Source: a virus. Taken from it: a stretch of DNA of 29,200 nt. Both the position numbers and the translations under genes were made by a program. Below the pieces are notes generated by a model that was not told the origin of the DNA, made no database searches, and worked only from the letters and a program-made list of their open reading frames with translations. This document shows positions 5,259 through 10,836 of this stretch, in pieces (position 1 is the first letter of the stretch; each line of letters starts with the position of its first letter). The stretch is from IMG/VR virus record IMGVR_UViG_3300020053_000042, positions 1-29,200 of that record; one strand, written 5' to 3'.

Positions 5259-5594
5259 ATGGCTACAAGATATGAACAAGTAATGAAGATTAGAGCTTGG
5301 ATTAACGACAAGGGTGTCGCCAAGTGGGGCAATGGAAAATGGAAGCCTTTCCGCGATGGTGCTGAAGCTGACATCACATTGTCACCGCGCAAGCAATACT
5401 CTGTTCGCGTATTCGAGAACGATGACAAAAGCATTGATGTTAACATTAGCGAGGTTATTGAGTACACGGGTGACGATAGCCTGAGTGATGACATCTCGCA
5501 GCCGGGCATGAAAAGGGTTGCTGACACATCCGCCGCTAGACAGGCAGCGTCCCTATCATCCCCTTTGTCGCTTGACGATGACGTACCCTTCTAA
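5259..5594 (+). CDS. Small protein with SSB-like acidic tail (candidate ssDNA-binding protein)
   Basis: The 111-aa protein has a basic, aromatic N-terminal domain (about residues 8-70, with KIRAWINDKGVAKWGNGKW and SVRVFENDDKSIDVNI). A low-complexity linker follows, and the C-terminal tip is DDDVPF. That ending nearly matches the bacterial SSB tip (DDDIPF), which recruits DNA-processing proteins. The N domain is shorter than a standard OB fold and not recognisably SSB. The hypothesis is that it binds single strands beside the ERF protein and docks host SSB-interacting enzymes. AGGAG lies about eight bases before the ATG. The last codons overlap the next gene at 5578. Confidence 0.6.
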   Translation: MATRYEQVMKIRAWINDKGVAKWGNGKWKPFRDGAEADITLSPRKQYSVRVFENDDKSIDVNISEVIEYTGDDSLSDDISQPGMKRVADTSAARQAASLSSPLSLDDDVPF

Positions 5595-5778
5595 AGCTAC
5601 TGAAACTATTTTTGTCATTCCAAGGCCAGATGGATTATTGATTAGTATTGATGGCAAATGTTTCTTAAAAGAAATGACATCAAAACAATTCTTCTATCTG
5701 GCTAATGACTGCACCACAGCGGCAATAGCAGTCTTGAGAGTGGAAGAGATGGCGGATGCTATGCAGACGGGAAGCTAA
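5578..5778 (+). CDS. Hypothetical protein, 66 aa
   Basis: The chosen start is ATG 5578, embedded in the DDDVPF codons of the previous gene, giving a 17-nt overlap. A longer frame from 5518 would overlap more and adds a proline-rich stretch of poor coding character. The protein is a short alpha/beta chain (TIFVIPRPDGLLISIDGKCF, then helices with SKQFFYLANDCTTAAIAVL). There is no clear ribosome binding site, so translation would be coupled to the upstream gene. I do not recognise the family. Confidence 0.55.
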   Translation: MTYPSKATETIFVIPRPDGLLISIDGKCFLKEMTSKQFFYLANDCTTAAIAVLRVEEMADAMQTGS

Positions 5779-5789
5779 CGGAGCTTGTT

Positions 5790-6023
5790 ATGCCTCATTG
5801 TGAAAAATGCCACCAACCTATAATCGAGAGGGGGATAAAAATCCCGAACAGGGTGCGTGGTAAGTGGGACTTTATTGACGATATGGAAATCGGCGACAGC
5901 GTTCTAACCAAAACTGAAAAGGATTATGACGCTGTTAGACACGCTCTGCGTCACAGAAACATGAAGTCCAGAACTGCTAAACTAAAGGACGGTAATGGAT
6001 GGAGGGTTTGGCGAATAGAGTGA
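5790..6023 (+). CDS. DUF7303-like protein with an N-terminal CxxC, 77 aa
   Basis: ATG 5790 follows GGAG by six bases. The protein begins MPHCEKCHQP, a single CxxC pair that would need another pair, or a second subunit, to bind zinc. It continues with IIERGIKIPNR, a DDMEIGDSVL segment, a helix (YDAVRHALRHRN) and a basic end, KLKDGNGWRVWRIE. The GDS segment and the R-V-W-R-I-E ending are what I associate with DUF7303-type phage proteins. The layout parallels the 80-aa product at 4020. It is the last gene of the rightward early block; its stop is followed by the three-hairpin junction. Confidence 0.65.
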   Translation: MPHCEKCHQPIIERGIKIPNRVRGKWDFIDDMEIGDSVLTKTEKDYDAVRHALRHRNMKSRTAKLKDGNGWRVWRIE

Positions 6024-6033
6024 TTGACACCAC

Positions 6034-6098
6034 GAATAATCATAGCTAATGTTGATTATTCATTTCTTCTCCTAAGGGAAGCTTGTGCATAGCTTCCC
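6034..6098. other. Two hairpins in the convergent intergenic region
   Basis: GAATAATCA (6034-6042) pairs with TGATTATTC (6053-6061), and GGGAAGCT (6076-6083) pairs with AGCTTCCC (6091-6098). Neither is followed by a T tract on either strand. They lie between the ends of the converging early and late operons. They could slow RNA polymerase, protect 3' ends or bind a protein. Confidence 0.55.
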
Positions 6099-6104
6099 CA
6101 CTTT

Positions 6105-6144
6105 GCCCGGTGGCTTTCTTCTCCTTCGCTGCCGGGCTTTTTTT
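6105..6144 (+). terminator. Rho-independent terminator ending the rightward early operon
   Basis: GCCCGGTGGC (6105-6114) pairs with GCTGCCGGGC (6128-6137), a 10-bp stem with two G-U pairs and a 13-nt loop, followed by seven T residues (6138-6144). It overlaps the last codon of the converging minus-strand gene by two bases. It is the best plus-strand terminator in the window. Confidence 0.85.
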
Positions 6145-6478
6145 ATCCCTTGCTCTTCGATTTCTTGTAGCTCGCAAGTAAGTTACGGCCTTTTGATACT
6201 GCGCTGGCTTTATCTCCACGATGCCCCCATGCTTCAAGTGATAGTTTAAGTCTGGTCTTCTTGCCGTTCTTTACGAGAGGCCCTTTAGCACTTCCCATCC
6301 TTACTAGGAAGCTGCCCTTGCGTCTCTTCTTTTCTGGTGTATCCGCTGCGCTCTTGACCGGGGCTTTTAAGTTGCCCTTCTTGCCAGACTTTGTGCGATA
6401 AGATGCGCGTCCTTTGGCATTTAGCCCACCCTTGGGGTTTTGCCCTGCTTTGCGTTGCCATGCTGGTGTCCTCGCCAT
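6143..6478 (-). CDS. Basic protein, DUF6321-like, 111 aa
   Basis: The protein is extremely Lys/Arg/Gly/Ser-rich and hydrophilic. Its GGLNAKGRASYRTKSG, NLKAPV, KRRKGSFLVRMG and LSLEAWGHRGDKA segments match the pattern I know as DUF6321, common in marine myo- and podoviruses and of unknown function. The charge suggests binding to DNA or RNA. The ATG shares a base with the TAA of the upstream 45-aa gene, and GAGGAAG lies just before it. It is the last leftward gene before the convergent junction. Confidence 0.7.
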   Translation of the reverse strand: MARTPAWQRKAGQNPKGGLNAKGRASYRTKSGKKGNLKAPVKSAADTPEKKRRKGSFLVRMGSAKGPLVKNGKKTRLKLSLEAWGHRGDKASAVSKGRNLLASYKKSKSKG

Positions 6479-6615
6479 TACTTCCTCTTTTTCTTTGCCT
6501 TACGAGCTGTTGATAAAGCGATAGCAATAGCTTGTTTCTGCGGTTTGCCACGTTTCATCTCACCCCGAATGTTTTTAGATATGGACTTCTTGCTGTAACC
6601 TTTTACTAGCGGCAT
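6478..6615 (-). CDS. Small basic protein, DUF6496-like, 45 aa
   Basis: The frame starts at ATG 6615 (TGATG overlap with the upstream gene) and stops at 6478-6480, overlapping the next ATG. The peptide reads MPLVKGYSKKSISKNIRGEM, then KRGKPQKQAIAIAL, and ends in a run of Lys/Arg. This is the recognisable pattern of DUF6496-type phage miniproteins (P-L-V-x-G-x-S-x-K-x-I-S-x-N-I ... K-P-x-K-Q-A-x-A-I-A-L). Function is unknown; it is small, basic and probably binds nucleic acid. It is too short for most automatic gene calling but clearly conserved in pattern. Confidence 0.75.
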   Translation of the reverse strand: MPLVKGYSKKSISKNIRGEMKRGKPQKQAIAIALSTARKAKKKRK

Positions 6616-6764
6616 CACTTTTTCCTTTTCACTGTCTTTGCTGATTGCTTAAATGCCTTAGCTGTTGGCGCACCTTTAGTTCCGGGCTTCCGCATTTTCT
6701 CACCGCTGCCTGCGGCAATGCGTTTGCGTTTAGCGTGAATGTTTGCGTAAAGTCCTTTTGCCAT
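6615..6764 (-). CDS. Small basic phage protein, 49 aa
   Basis: ATG 6764 overlaps the TGA of the upstream gene (ATGA), and the frame ends at the TGA 6615-6617 shared with the next start. The sequence MAKGLYANIHAKRKRIAAGS, then GEKMRKPGTKGAPTAKAF, belongs to a conserved miniprotein type seen in many marine phages (KGLYANIHAKRKRI ... MRKPG ... APTAKAF). It is rich in Lys/Arg with no hydrophobic core to speak of. With the 45-aa and 111-aa products it forms a cassette of three strongly basic, start-stop-coupled genes. I know no assigned function. Confidence 0.75.
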   Translation of the reverse strand: MAKGLYANIHAKRKRIAAGSGEKMRKPGTKGAPTAKAFKQSAKTVKRKK

Positions 6765-7213
6765 CATATGTAACCATTCTGTTTTAAGTAAAATCCAATA
6801 GCTATAATACCACCAAGCATGGCTAAAAACAACGCGACCCCCAAGCCCTGCAAGGCAAGCTGCCGCAGTTCCTCACGCCGTTTTGCTGCCTTTTTTTCAG
6901 CCAGCTCCCTAGACTTACGGGCTTCAGCTTGGAATCTTTGCCAATCATTCCATAGTCCAGCCCTGCCAGACCATATCATAATTTCTCTAAGGGATTCCTC
7001 TTGCTCGCGTATAGCTTCTAAAGCCATGAACTCTTCTAGGTCAGACCTGTCTTGTCCGGCCTTGTGCTTTCTGGATAACTTCCGTTGAAGCTCTTCCTTA
7101 GCAAACACAAAGTCATTGATTTGTTTGCCTGCCGAGGCAAGCTCAATACCGTTGGTTACACATTGCTTGATTACGGCAAACGCAGCGTTGGCTGCACTCA
7201 ATTCTGCTAACAT
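6764..7213 (-). CDS. Helical protein with C-terminal membrane anchor, 149 aa
   Basis: The N-terminal region (LAELSAANAAFAVIKQCVTN) is an amphipathic helix. The middle (about 45-115) is a charged coiled coil with EEFMALEAIREQEESL and EARKSRELAEKKAAKRREEL. Residues about 122-142 (LGVALFLAMLGGIIAIGFYL) form a transmembrane helix, leaving a five-residue tail. This tail-anchored layout and the LAELSAANAAF start recur in marine phages as an unnamed conserved protein. An AGAGG sits seven bases before the ATG. It lies in a run of membrane and exported proteins, so a role in lysis or envelope interaction is plausible but not shown. Confidence 0.7.
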   Translation of the reverse strand: MLAELSAANAAFAVIKQCVTNGIELASAGKQINDFVFAKEELQRKLSRKHKAGQDRSDLEEFMALEAIREQEESLREIMIWSGRAGLWNDWQRFQAEARKSRELAEKKAAKRREELRQLALQGLGVALFLAMLGGIIAIGFYLKQNGYI

Positions 7214-7440
7214 TAGTACACCTCTACTGAGCCTTTCTTCATATACTTAGGTACGCAATACGCGGTCACGCGGTCGCGTGGGTCAATCCAAGCAGAGTGT
7301 GTATAGTTACCGTAACGCCGAGAAACCTCCGAGGCAAAGAAGTTACAGTTAACAATAGACTTAAAATAAAGGTCGTTGCTAATAAGCATTCGGTCTTCCC
7401 CCACTCCCAAGTAGACCAGCAAGAGGAAAACGTGCTGCAT
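7213..7440 (-). CDS. Small exported protein with two cysteines, 75 aa
   Basis: The N terminus MQHVFLLLVYLGVGEDRMLI has a short hydrophobic run that could act as a signal peptide or anchor. The remaining domain carries C32 and C62 (IVNCNFFASEV and RVTAYCVPKYM), which could form a disulphide in the periplasm. AAGGAG precedes the ATG. I recognise the general pattern (xxFLLLVxLGxxEDR ... YF ... C ... FA ... YC(L/V)PK) from marine phages, without a known function. It lies directly between the lipoprotein and the tail-anchored gene. Confidence 0.65.
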   Translation of the reverse strand: MQHVFLLLVYLGVGEDRMLISNDLYFKSIVNCNFFASEVSRRYGNYTHSAWIDPRDRVTAYCVPKYMKKGSVEVY

Positions 7441-7871
7441 TATTTCTCCTTCATTTTGGATACCCTGTCTATTAGCTCACTAATTTGTTTCTTGTCTTCC
7501 GGGCGTTGTTTGCCCCGGCCTAGGAAATAGGTAATCAACATTGGCAAGCCTATGAACGCAATGGCTAATGCAATCACAAGCTCAAACGCATGATTAAGTA
7601 GCGCATCAAAGCCAACAGCTATTGCTTGCCAAGGGTTCTCAATGCTCTCTATTTGCTCAACACTGAGGGCATCATCAGGCTCTGTAAGTATAGCCACAGT
7701 CGTGCCAGAAGTCGCAGCAACAGCACCTATGACCATTGGGTTAGGTATTATAGCGGAAGTGACTATGGCTGCCCCTGTCGCAGCCCCCATACTGGTAACT
7801 TCATTAAGCTCTAGGTTGCCGCAGCCAGTTAAGAGAGTAGCTAATGTGGCTAAAGTAGCTACTTTTTTCAT
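7440..7871 (-). CDS. Lipoprotein with C-terminal membrane helix (u-spanin candidate)
   Basis: The N terminus MKKVATLATLATLLTGC is a textbook lipoprotein signal with lipobox L14-T-G-C17, so the mature protein would be lipidated at Cys17. Residues about 27-62 are Gly/Ala-rich and hydrophobic. Residues about 97-118 (LVIALAIAFIGLPMLITYFL) form a strong transmembrane helix, followed by a 25-residue charged tail. An outer-membrane lipid anchor plus an inner-membrane helix in one 143-aa chain is the topology of unimolecular spanins such as T1 gp11, which fuse the two membranes in the last step of lysis. A superinfection-exclusion lipoprotein is the main alternative. No endolysin is visible nearby. 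Confidence 0.6.
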   Translation of the reverse strand: MKKVATLATLATLLTGCGNLELNEVTSMGAATGAAIVTSAIIPNPMVIGAVAATSGTTVAILTEPDDALSVEQIESIENPWQAIAVGFDALLNHAFELVIALAIAFIGLPMLITYFLGRGKQRPEDKKQISELIDRVSKMKEK

Positions 7872-8050
7872 ATACCTTTTCCCTTAACAAAGCATTCGTA
7901 AGACCAGTAACCAACATCATGGTCGTAGGATAATTGCTGCATATTCTCGATGGCTTCTTGACGACTAGGGCAATAGTCTGAGTCATAGGGTATAATAACA
8001 AATGTCATCTGTTGCGTCAGAATAACAAAGATAACAAGAACCTGACTCAC
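7868..8050 (-). CDS. Small exported or membrane protein, 60 aa, GTG start
   Basis: The start is GTG 8050 in a GTGA overlap with the upstream gene; a downstream ATG (residue 15) would cut the hydrophobic N terminus. Residues 3-20 (VLVIFVILTQQMTFVIIP) form a signal peptide or anchor. The remaining domain has two cysteines (SDYCPSRQEA and WSYECFVKGKGI) spaced like those of the 75-aa gene. It overlaps the lipoprotein gene by 4 nt. I do not recognise a named family; export to the periplasm is inferred from the N terminus. Confidence 0.6.
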   Translation of the reverse strand: MSQVLVIFVILTQQMTFVIIPYDSDYCPSRQEAIENMQQLSYDHDVGYWSYECFVKGKGI

Positions 8051-8268
8051 TTTTCCATCAACCTGTGTAGCAAGTCTTCTAAACGACCAAACCTATCCTC
8101 GATACGCCCCATCATACTAGACATCTCATCTTTGTGGATGAATGTTTCTCTCGTGGAATTGATGCGTTCTTCCAGACGGTTAATCCTACCGGTCAGTTGA
8201 TTAATATACCAACTTACACCACCGATTATAATGAATATTAGAACGTCAAGAAGACTGCCCATTTCCAT
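8047..8268 (-). CDS. Membrane-anchored coiled-coil protein, 73 aa (holin-like size)
   Basis: An N-terminal transmembrane helix (about 6-22, LLDVLIFIIIGGVSWYI) is followed by a coiled coil (INRLEERINSTRETF and RIEDRFGRLEDLLHRL). The single N-terminal membrane helix with a charged helical tail is compatible with a holin or holin partner, but proteins of this shape have many roles. A weak GGGAA lies about eight bases upstream of ATG 8268. It overlaps the 60-aa gene by four bases. The neighbouring lipoprotein and exported proteins make a lysis-related role reasonable. Confidence 0.65.
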   Translation of the reverse strand: MEMGSLLDVLIFIIIGGVSWYINQLTGRINRLEERINSTRETFIHKDEMSSMMGRIEDRFGRLEDLLHRLMEK

Positions 8269-8271
8269 TGC

Positions 8272-8577
8272 TTATTTCCCATTTATCATAACAATGTCTT
8301 TGTCGGTCTTAGATGCCTCTATAAGCAAATCACGATTAAGGTCATTAGCCTTTACCATCTCGTTCCGAAAACTTTCAACCGCCGCACCGGTCTGTCTTGA
8401 CTGTTGTGCATTTTCAATCAACAGCTTTGGCATCCACGCCATCGAGCAACCCCAATCATCTATTTCCTGACCAGTATTTGAATCAGTTCCTCTGACATGC
8501 ATGAACCAAGCGCAGTCAAACTTTTTGCAAGCCTCAAAGTTATTCAAGGGGCAGTTGTCTTTTACCTCTAGCTTCAT
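8272..8577 (-). CDS. Conserved four-cysteine phage protein, 101 aa
   Basis: The N-terminal half holds C9, C17, C22 and C44 in DNCPLNNFEACKKFDCAWF and DDWGCSMAW, a spacing that could bind zinc or an iron-sulphur cluster. The C-terminal half is a helix with the segments ENAQQSRQTGAAVESFRNE and VKANDLNRDLLIE. I recall this combination (CPLN.F..CKKFDCAWF ... GC..AW ... AVESFRNEMVK) from marine phages as a conserved protein of unknown function. The ATG overlaps the end of the 96-aa gene (ATGA). There is no signal peptide, so the cysteines are probably cytoplasmic metal ligands rather than disulphides. Confidence 0.7.
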   Translation of the reverse strand: MKLEVKDNCPLNNFEACKKFDCAWFMHVRGTDSNTGQEIDDWGCSMAWMPKLLIENAQQSRQTGAAVESFRNEMVKANDLNRDLLIEASKTDKDIVMINGK

Positions 8578-8864
8578 TCTGGTGTAGCCTCTGAAGCCGC
8601 AATCTCAGCTTGTTCAGCATCATAAGCCGCTTGCCAAGATGTTTCCACATTAGACCACCAAGAAAGGCTCGATGTTGCAACATCTTCATCATTATGGGTA
8701 TTGGTTTCGGTTGCTCTGTTACCGTGTTCAATCGTGCAAGTAACACCATCCAATGATTGAACTGCCCTGATGCTTGTTGGCAACCAAGACAAATCAAGGT
8801 TTTCATAGAAATGTCCATCTTTGCCAATCTGACCATCATCAAAAATCACTGTCCATTTAGACAT
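8574..8864 (-). CDS. Hypothetical tail-region protein, 96 aa
   Basis: AGGAG precedes ATG 8864. The protein begins MSKWTVIFDDGQIGKDGHFYE, followed by a strand region (TSIRAVQSLDGVTCTIEHG) and a Trp-rich acidic helix (LSWWSNVETSWQAAYDAEQAE). Proteins of this shape sit next to tail-fibre genes in marine phages. It may be a fibre accessory or chaperone-like protein, but I see no diagnostic motif. It is the first gene after the oxygenase and leads into the membrane and lysis-like genes. Confidence 0.6.
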   Translation of the reverse strand: MSKWTVIFDDGQIGKDGHFYENLDLSWLPTSIRAVQSLDGVTCTIEHGNRATETNTHNDEDVATSSLSWWSNVETSWQAAYDAEQAEIAASEATPE

Positions 8865-8873
8865 ACAAGTCTC

Positions 8874-9446
8874 CTATACTAAATAATACCATCCTGTGGC
8901 TATGTATTTGTCACAGGAATAAACTGGATTGCCTCTATGGGTGTGTGTCCAAGACGCTGGGAAAAAACATAGCAATCCTTTTTTAGGCTGAACCTTTACA
9001 CCATATTCAATAAACTCTGTTTCACCTTCACCCTCTGGAATGTCATTTAAGTACAGTGTCCAAGTCAGATTTCTGGCTGCATCTTCTGGGCCGTGTTCAC
9101 AGTGCCAAATGTGAAAACCACCCTTTGGCGGTGTTTTTTGTACCTTCATAGCCTGTGACGAACACGGTTGCCTATCAAAGCCCATATATTTTTGGGCATA
9201 TTTTGGCAAATATTGCCTCAACATATCGTGCATTTCTGCATTTAATGGGTCTTTAATATTGCGAAAATTAAAAGAAAAATCAATTCTATTACTTGAGTTG
9301 CCATTTGTTTCTGAGCCAACCATTAAATGACCTTGCGCTTCTGGATTTTTTTCTGCTTCAAGTAACTCTTCAAGTCTTGCAACAACCCTGTCACAAAAAT
9401 CGTATTGTTCAGTTTGATAACACTCTATAAAGTTTGGCGTTTTCAT
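8874..9446 (-). CDS. 2OG-Fe(II) oxygenase-like protein, 190 aa
   Basis: The chain shows the jelly-roll signature of phage 2-oxoglutarate/Fe(II)-dependent dioxygenases. The metal motif is W114-H115-C-E117, an HxE variant of HxD. Then come LYLND and a GEGETEF strand (139-145), the distal histidine in ASWTHTHRG (H168 or H170), and K180-YIATGW, where an arginine or lysine usually binds 2-oxoglutarate. ATG 9446 is chosen because AAAGGA lies six bases upstream. Substrates of phage members are mostly unknown; hydroxylation of a virion or host protein or of a small molecule is possible. It is embedded between tail-fibre genes, which hints at modifying tail-tip proteins, an inference from position only. 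Confidence 0.75.
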   Translation of the reverse strand: MKTPNFIECYQTEQYDFCDRVVARLEELLEAEKNPEAQGHLMVGSETNGNSSNRIDFSFNFRNIKDPLNAEMHDMLRQYLPKYAQKYMGFDRQPCSSQAMKVQKTPPKGGFHIWHCEHGPEDAARNLTWTLYLNDIPEGEGETEFIEYGVKVQPKKGLLCFFPASWTHTHRGNPVYSCDKYIATGWYYLV

Positions 9447-9447
9447 A

Positions 9448-9981
9448 TTAATCCTTTGACGCAATAATTAAATCAACATACTGGACATTAATTGCAGTAG
9501 TGGCTGATGAAAGAGAACCCGAAAAGTTGTGTCCGTGGTTGTGAGAACCACCACCTCCAGTGGCATTAATATGATTGTTAATAGATTGTTGAGTCGTAGT
9601 AGACTGTCTTCTCATACGGTCTTGAGCATTATTCCCAGATTGACCAGTTTGTAGTCCGTGGTTATGGCTTGGCATCTGTGCAGTAGAAAGCGTGGTGTCA
9701 GAAATGTTACCGCTAACAGAAACAGAACCGCTAACTGCTGGTGTTCCTAGTGCTGTTATAAATGCCGTTGAACCGCCAGACCCAGCCGTACCACTTACAA
9801 CCCTCAGTGCTTTGTCGTTGTGTGTTGTTTGCTTTGTCCAGCCCGTAGGCGCGGCAGTCTGTTGGAATAGCATTAGTGTACCAGATGAGAACACATCTGC
9901 GGCTGGTACGTTGTCTAACGCATCAGCAACAATATCACCGTTAGCATCCACTAAGTTTGCTATGTCTCTTGCTCGTGACAT
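9448..9981 (-). CDS. Tail-collar-like fibre protein, 177 aa
   Basis: The N terminus MSRARDIANLVDANGDIVAD is a sequence I associate with fibre attachment segments in marine phages. The C-terminal part has STLSTAQMPSHNHG and GGGGSHNHGHNFSG, clustered HNH motifs like those that bind metal in short tail fibres such as T4 gp12, and ends in INVQYVDLIIASKD. The region between is Gly/Ser/Thr-rich beta structure. It probably forms a trimeric receptor-binding tip with metal ions along the axis. AGGAG precedes the ATG. The neighbouring fibre genes support this. Confidence 0.7.
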   Translation of the reverse strand: MSRARDIANLVDANGDIVADALDNVPAADVFSSGTLMLFQQTAAPTGWTKQTTHNDKALRVVSGTAGSGGSTAFITALGTPAVSGSVSVSGNISDTTLSTAQMPSHNHGLQTGQSGNNAQDRMRRQSTTTQQSINNHINATGGGGSHNHGHNFSGSLSSATTAINVQYVDLIIASKD

Positions 9982-9993
9982 AAATCACTCCTA

Positions 9994-10359
9994 TTAGTAA
10001 GGGCTATCACCCAACAACGCTACATCCCAAGCGGCCTTTAGCTCAGTCATGTTGCTTGCGGCATCAATCGCAGAAGCGGCTGGTGCATCACGCAGTGCCT
10101 GTTTAGCAGACGCAATGGCAGAGGTGTCTGAGCCAGCCTCAAGAGCCTTCATCAGTTCCACATCCTTCGCATCAAGCAGAGGCTTGCGTACCTCACGCAC
10201 CTTGTCCTTGAAGATTTCTTTTGCTTTCGTCAGGTCTTCGCTAATCACGTTGCCTGACAGTGACCACGCTCCGCGAAAGTCACGATTGTTTGGAACGGTT
10301 GCAGTTGACGCATCAATCTGATTACCGTCCTTGTCCACGATGTATGTTGAAACAGCCAT
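9994..10359 (-). CDS. Tail-fibre-associated protein, 121 aa
   Basis: After a short N-terminal strand region (MAVSTYIVDKDGNQIDA), the sequence contains NNRDFRGAW, then a helical segment EDLTKAKEIFKDKVREVRKP, KDVELMKALEAGSD and KQALRDAPAASAI. This R-x-(F/W)-R-x-A-W plus R-P-L-L-D-x-x-D-x-x-x-(M/L) layout recurs in marine phage tail proteins and resembles fibre assembly or attachment domains. AGGAG lies upstream. I infer that it helps fold or attach the tail tip. The preceding gene (10369-10836) ends with the same R-x-W-R-x-A-W motif. Confidence 0.6.
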   Translation of the reverse strand: MAVSTYIVDKDGNQIDASTATVPNNRDFRGAWSLSGNVISEDLTKAKEIFKDKVREVRKPLLDAKDVELMKALEAGSDTSAIASAKQALRDAPAASAIDAASNMTELKAAWDVALLGDSPY

Positions 10360-10368
10360 AATATACTC

Positions 10369-10836
10369 CTAAGCCGCTAAGTTAAGTTCATCAGATATAC
10401 GCCACGCATTGCGCCACGTTCTTGTTGTTGGTAACTGCTCTTTCTTGCAGATGACCATCTTCGGGCGGTTGCCCTCATCCCAGTTCTGCCAAACAGACTG
10501 AGGGATGTCCTTCATAATCAAATACTCAATGGCTTCTTCTTCTGTCATCGCTGGCATTGGCTCAGTCTCATGCAGTAAATAGCCACGAGTATGCTTCTTG
10601 AAATCAGGTTGTGCTTCGTCTTTAGCCAACTCGTGATACACCCACACTGGTGGTAGGATGCCGCCTTGTAAAGCGCAAGCCATCCAGTTCGGGTCAGGCA
10701 CAAGTATCTTGGCGCACTCGTCCACGCTGTCCTCATAGACAACACGATAGTCAGACTGCACACCGTCTAGGTTTTCCTTAGCCCAGCATAGTCGGTCAAA
10801 CAGGTGAGTACCTTTGAAATCAGGTGTCGTTGTCAT
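10369..10836 (-). CDS. Tail-region protein, 155 aa
   Basis: This soluble alpha/beta protein starts at ATG 10836, sharing a base with the stop of the upstream tail-tip gene. It contains NWMACALQGGILPPVWVYHEL (about residues 50-70) and an acidic helix, MTEEEAIEYLIMKDIPQSVW. Near the C terminus it has PTTRTWRNAWRISDEL, the same R-x-(F/W)-R-x-A-W motif as the next gene. I do not recognise the N-terminal part. Its position between tail-tip paralogues and fibre-associated genes points to a tail accessory or chaperone role. Confidence 0.55.
   Translation of the reverse strand: MTTTPDFKGTHLFDRLCWAKENLDGVQSDYRVVYEDSVDECAKILVPDPNWMACALQGGILPPVWVYHELAKDEAQPDFKKHTRGYLLHETEPMPAMTEEEAIEYLIMKDIPQSVWQNWDEGNRPKMVICKKEQLPTTRTWRNAWRISDELNLAA

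Noticed and set aside
6046-6237. A 63-codon minus-strand frame (MKHGGIVEIK...)
   Set aside because: It overlaps the end of the 111-aa basic gene in another frame and runs through all three hairpins. It looks like a composition shadow.
6285-6551. An 88-codon minus-strand frame (MANRRNKLLLSL...)
   Set aside because: It lies across the well-supported 45-aa and 111-aa genes in another frame.
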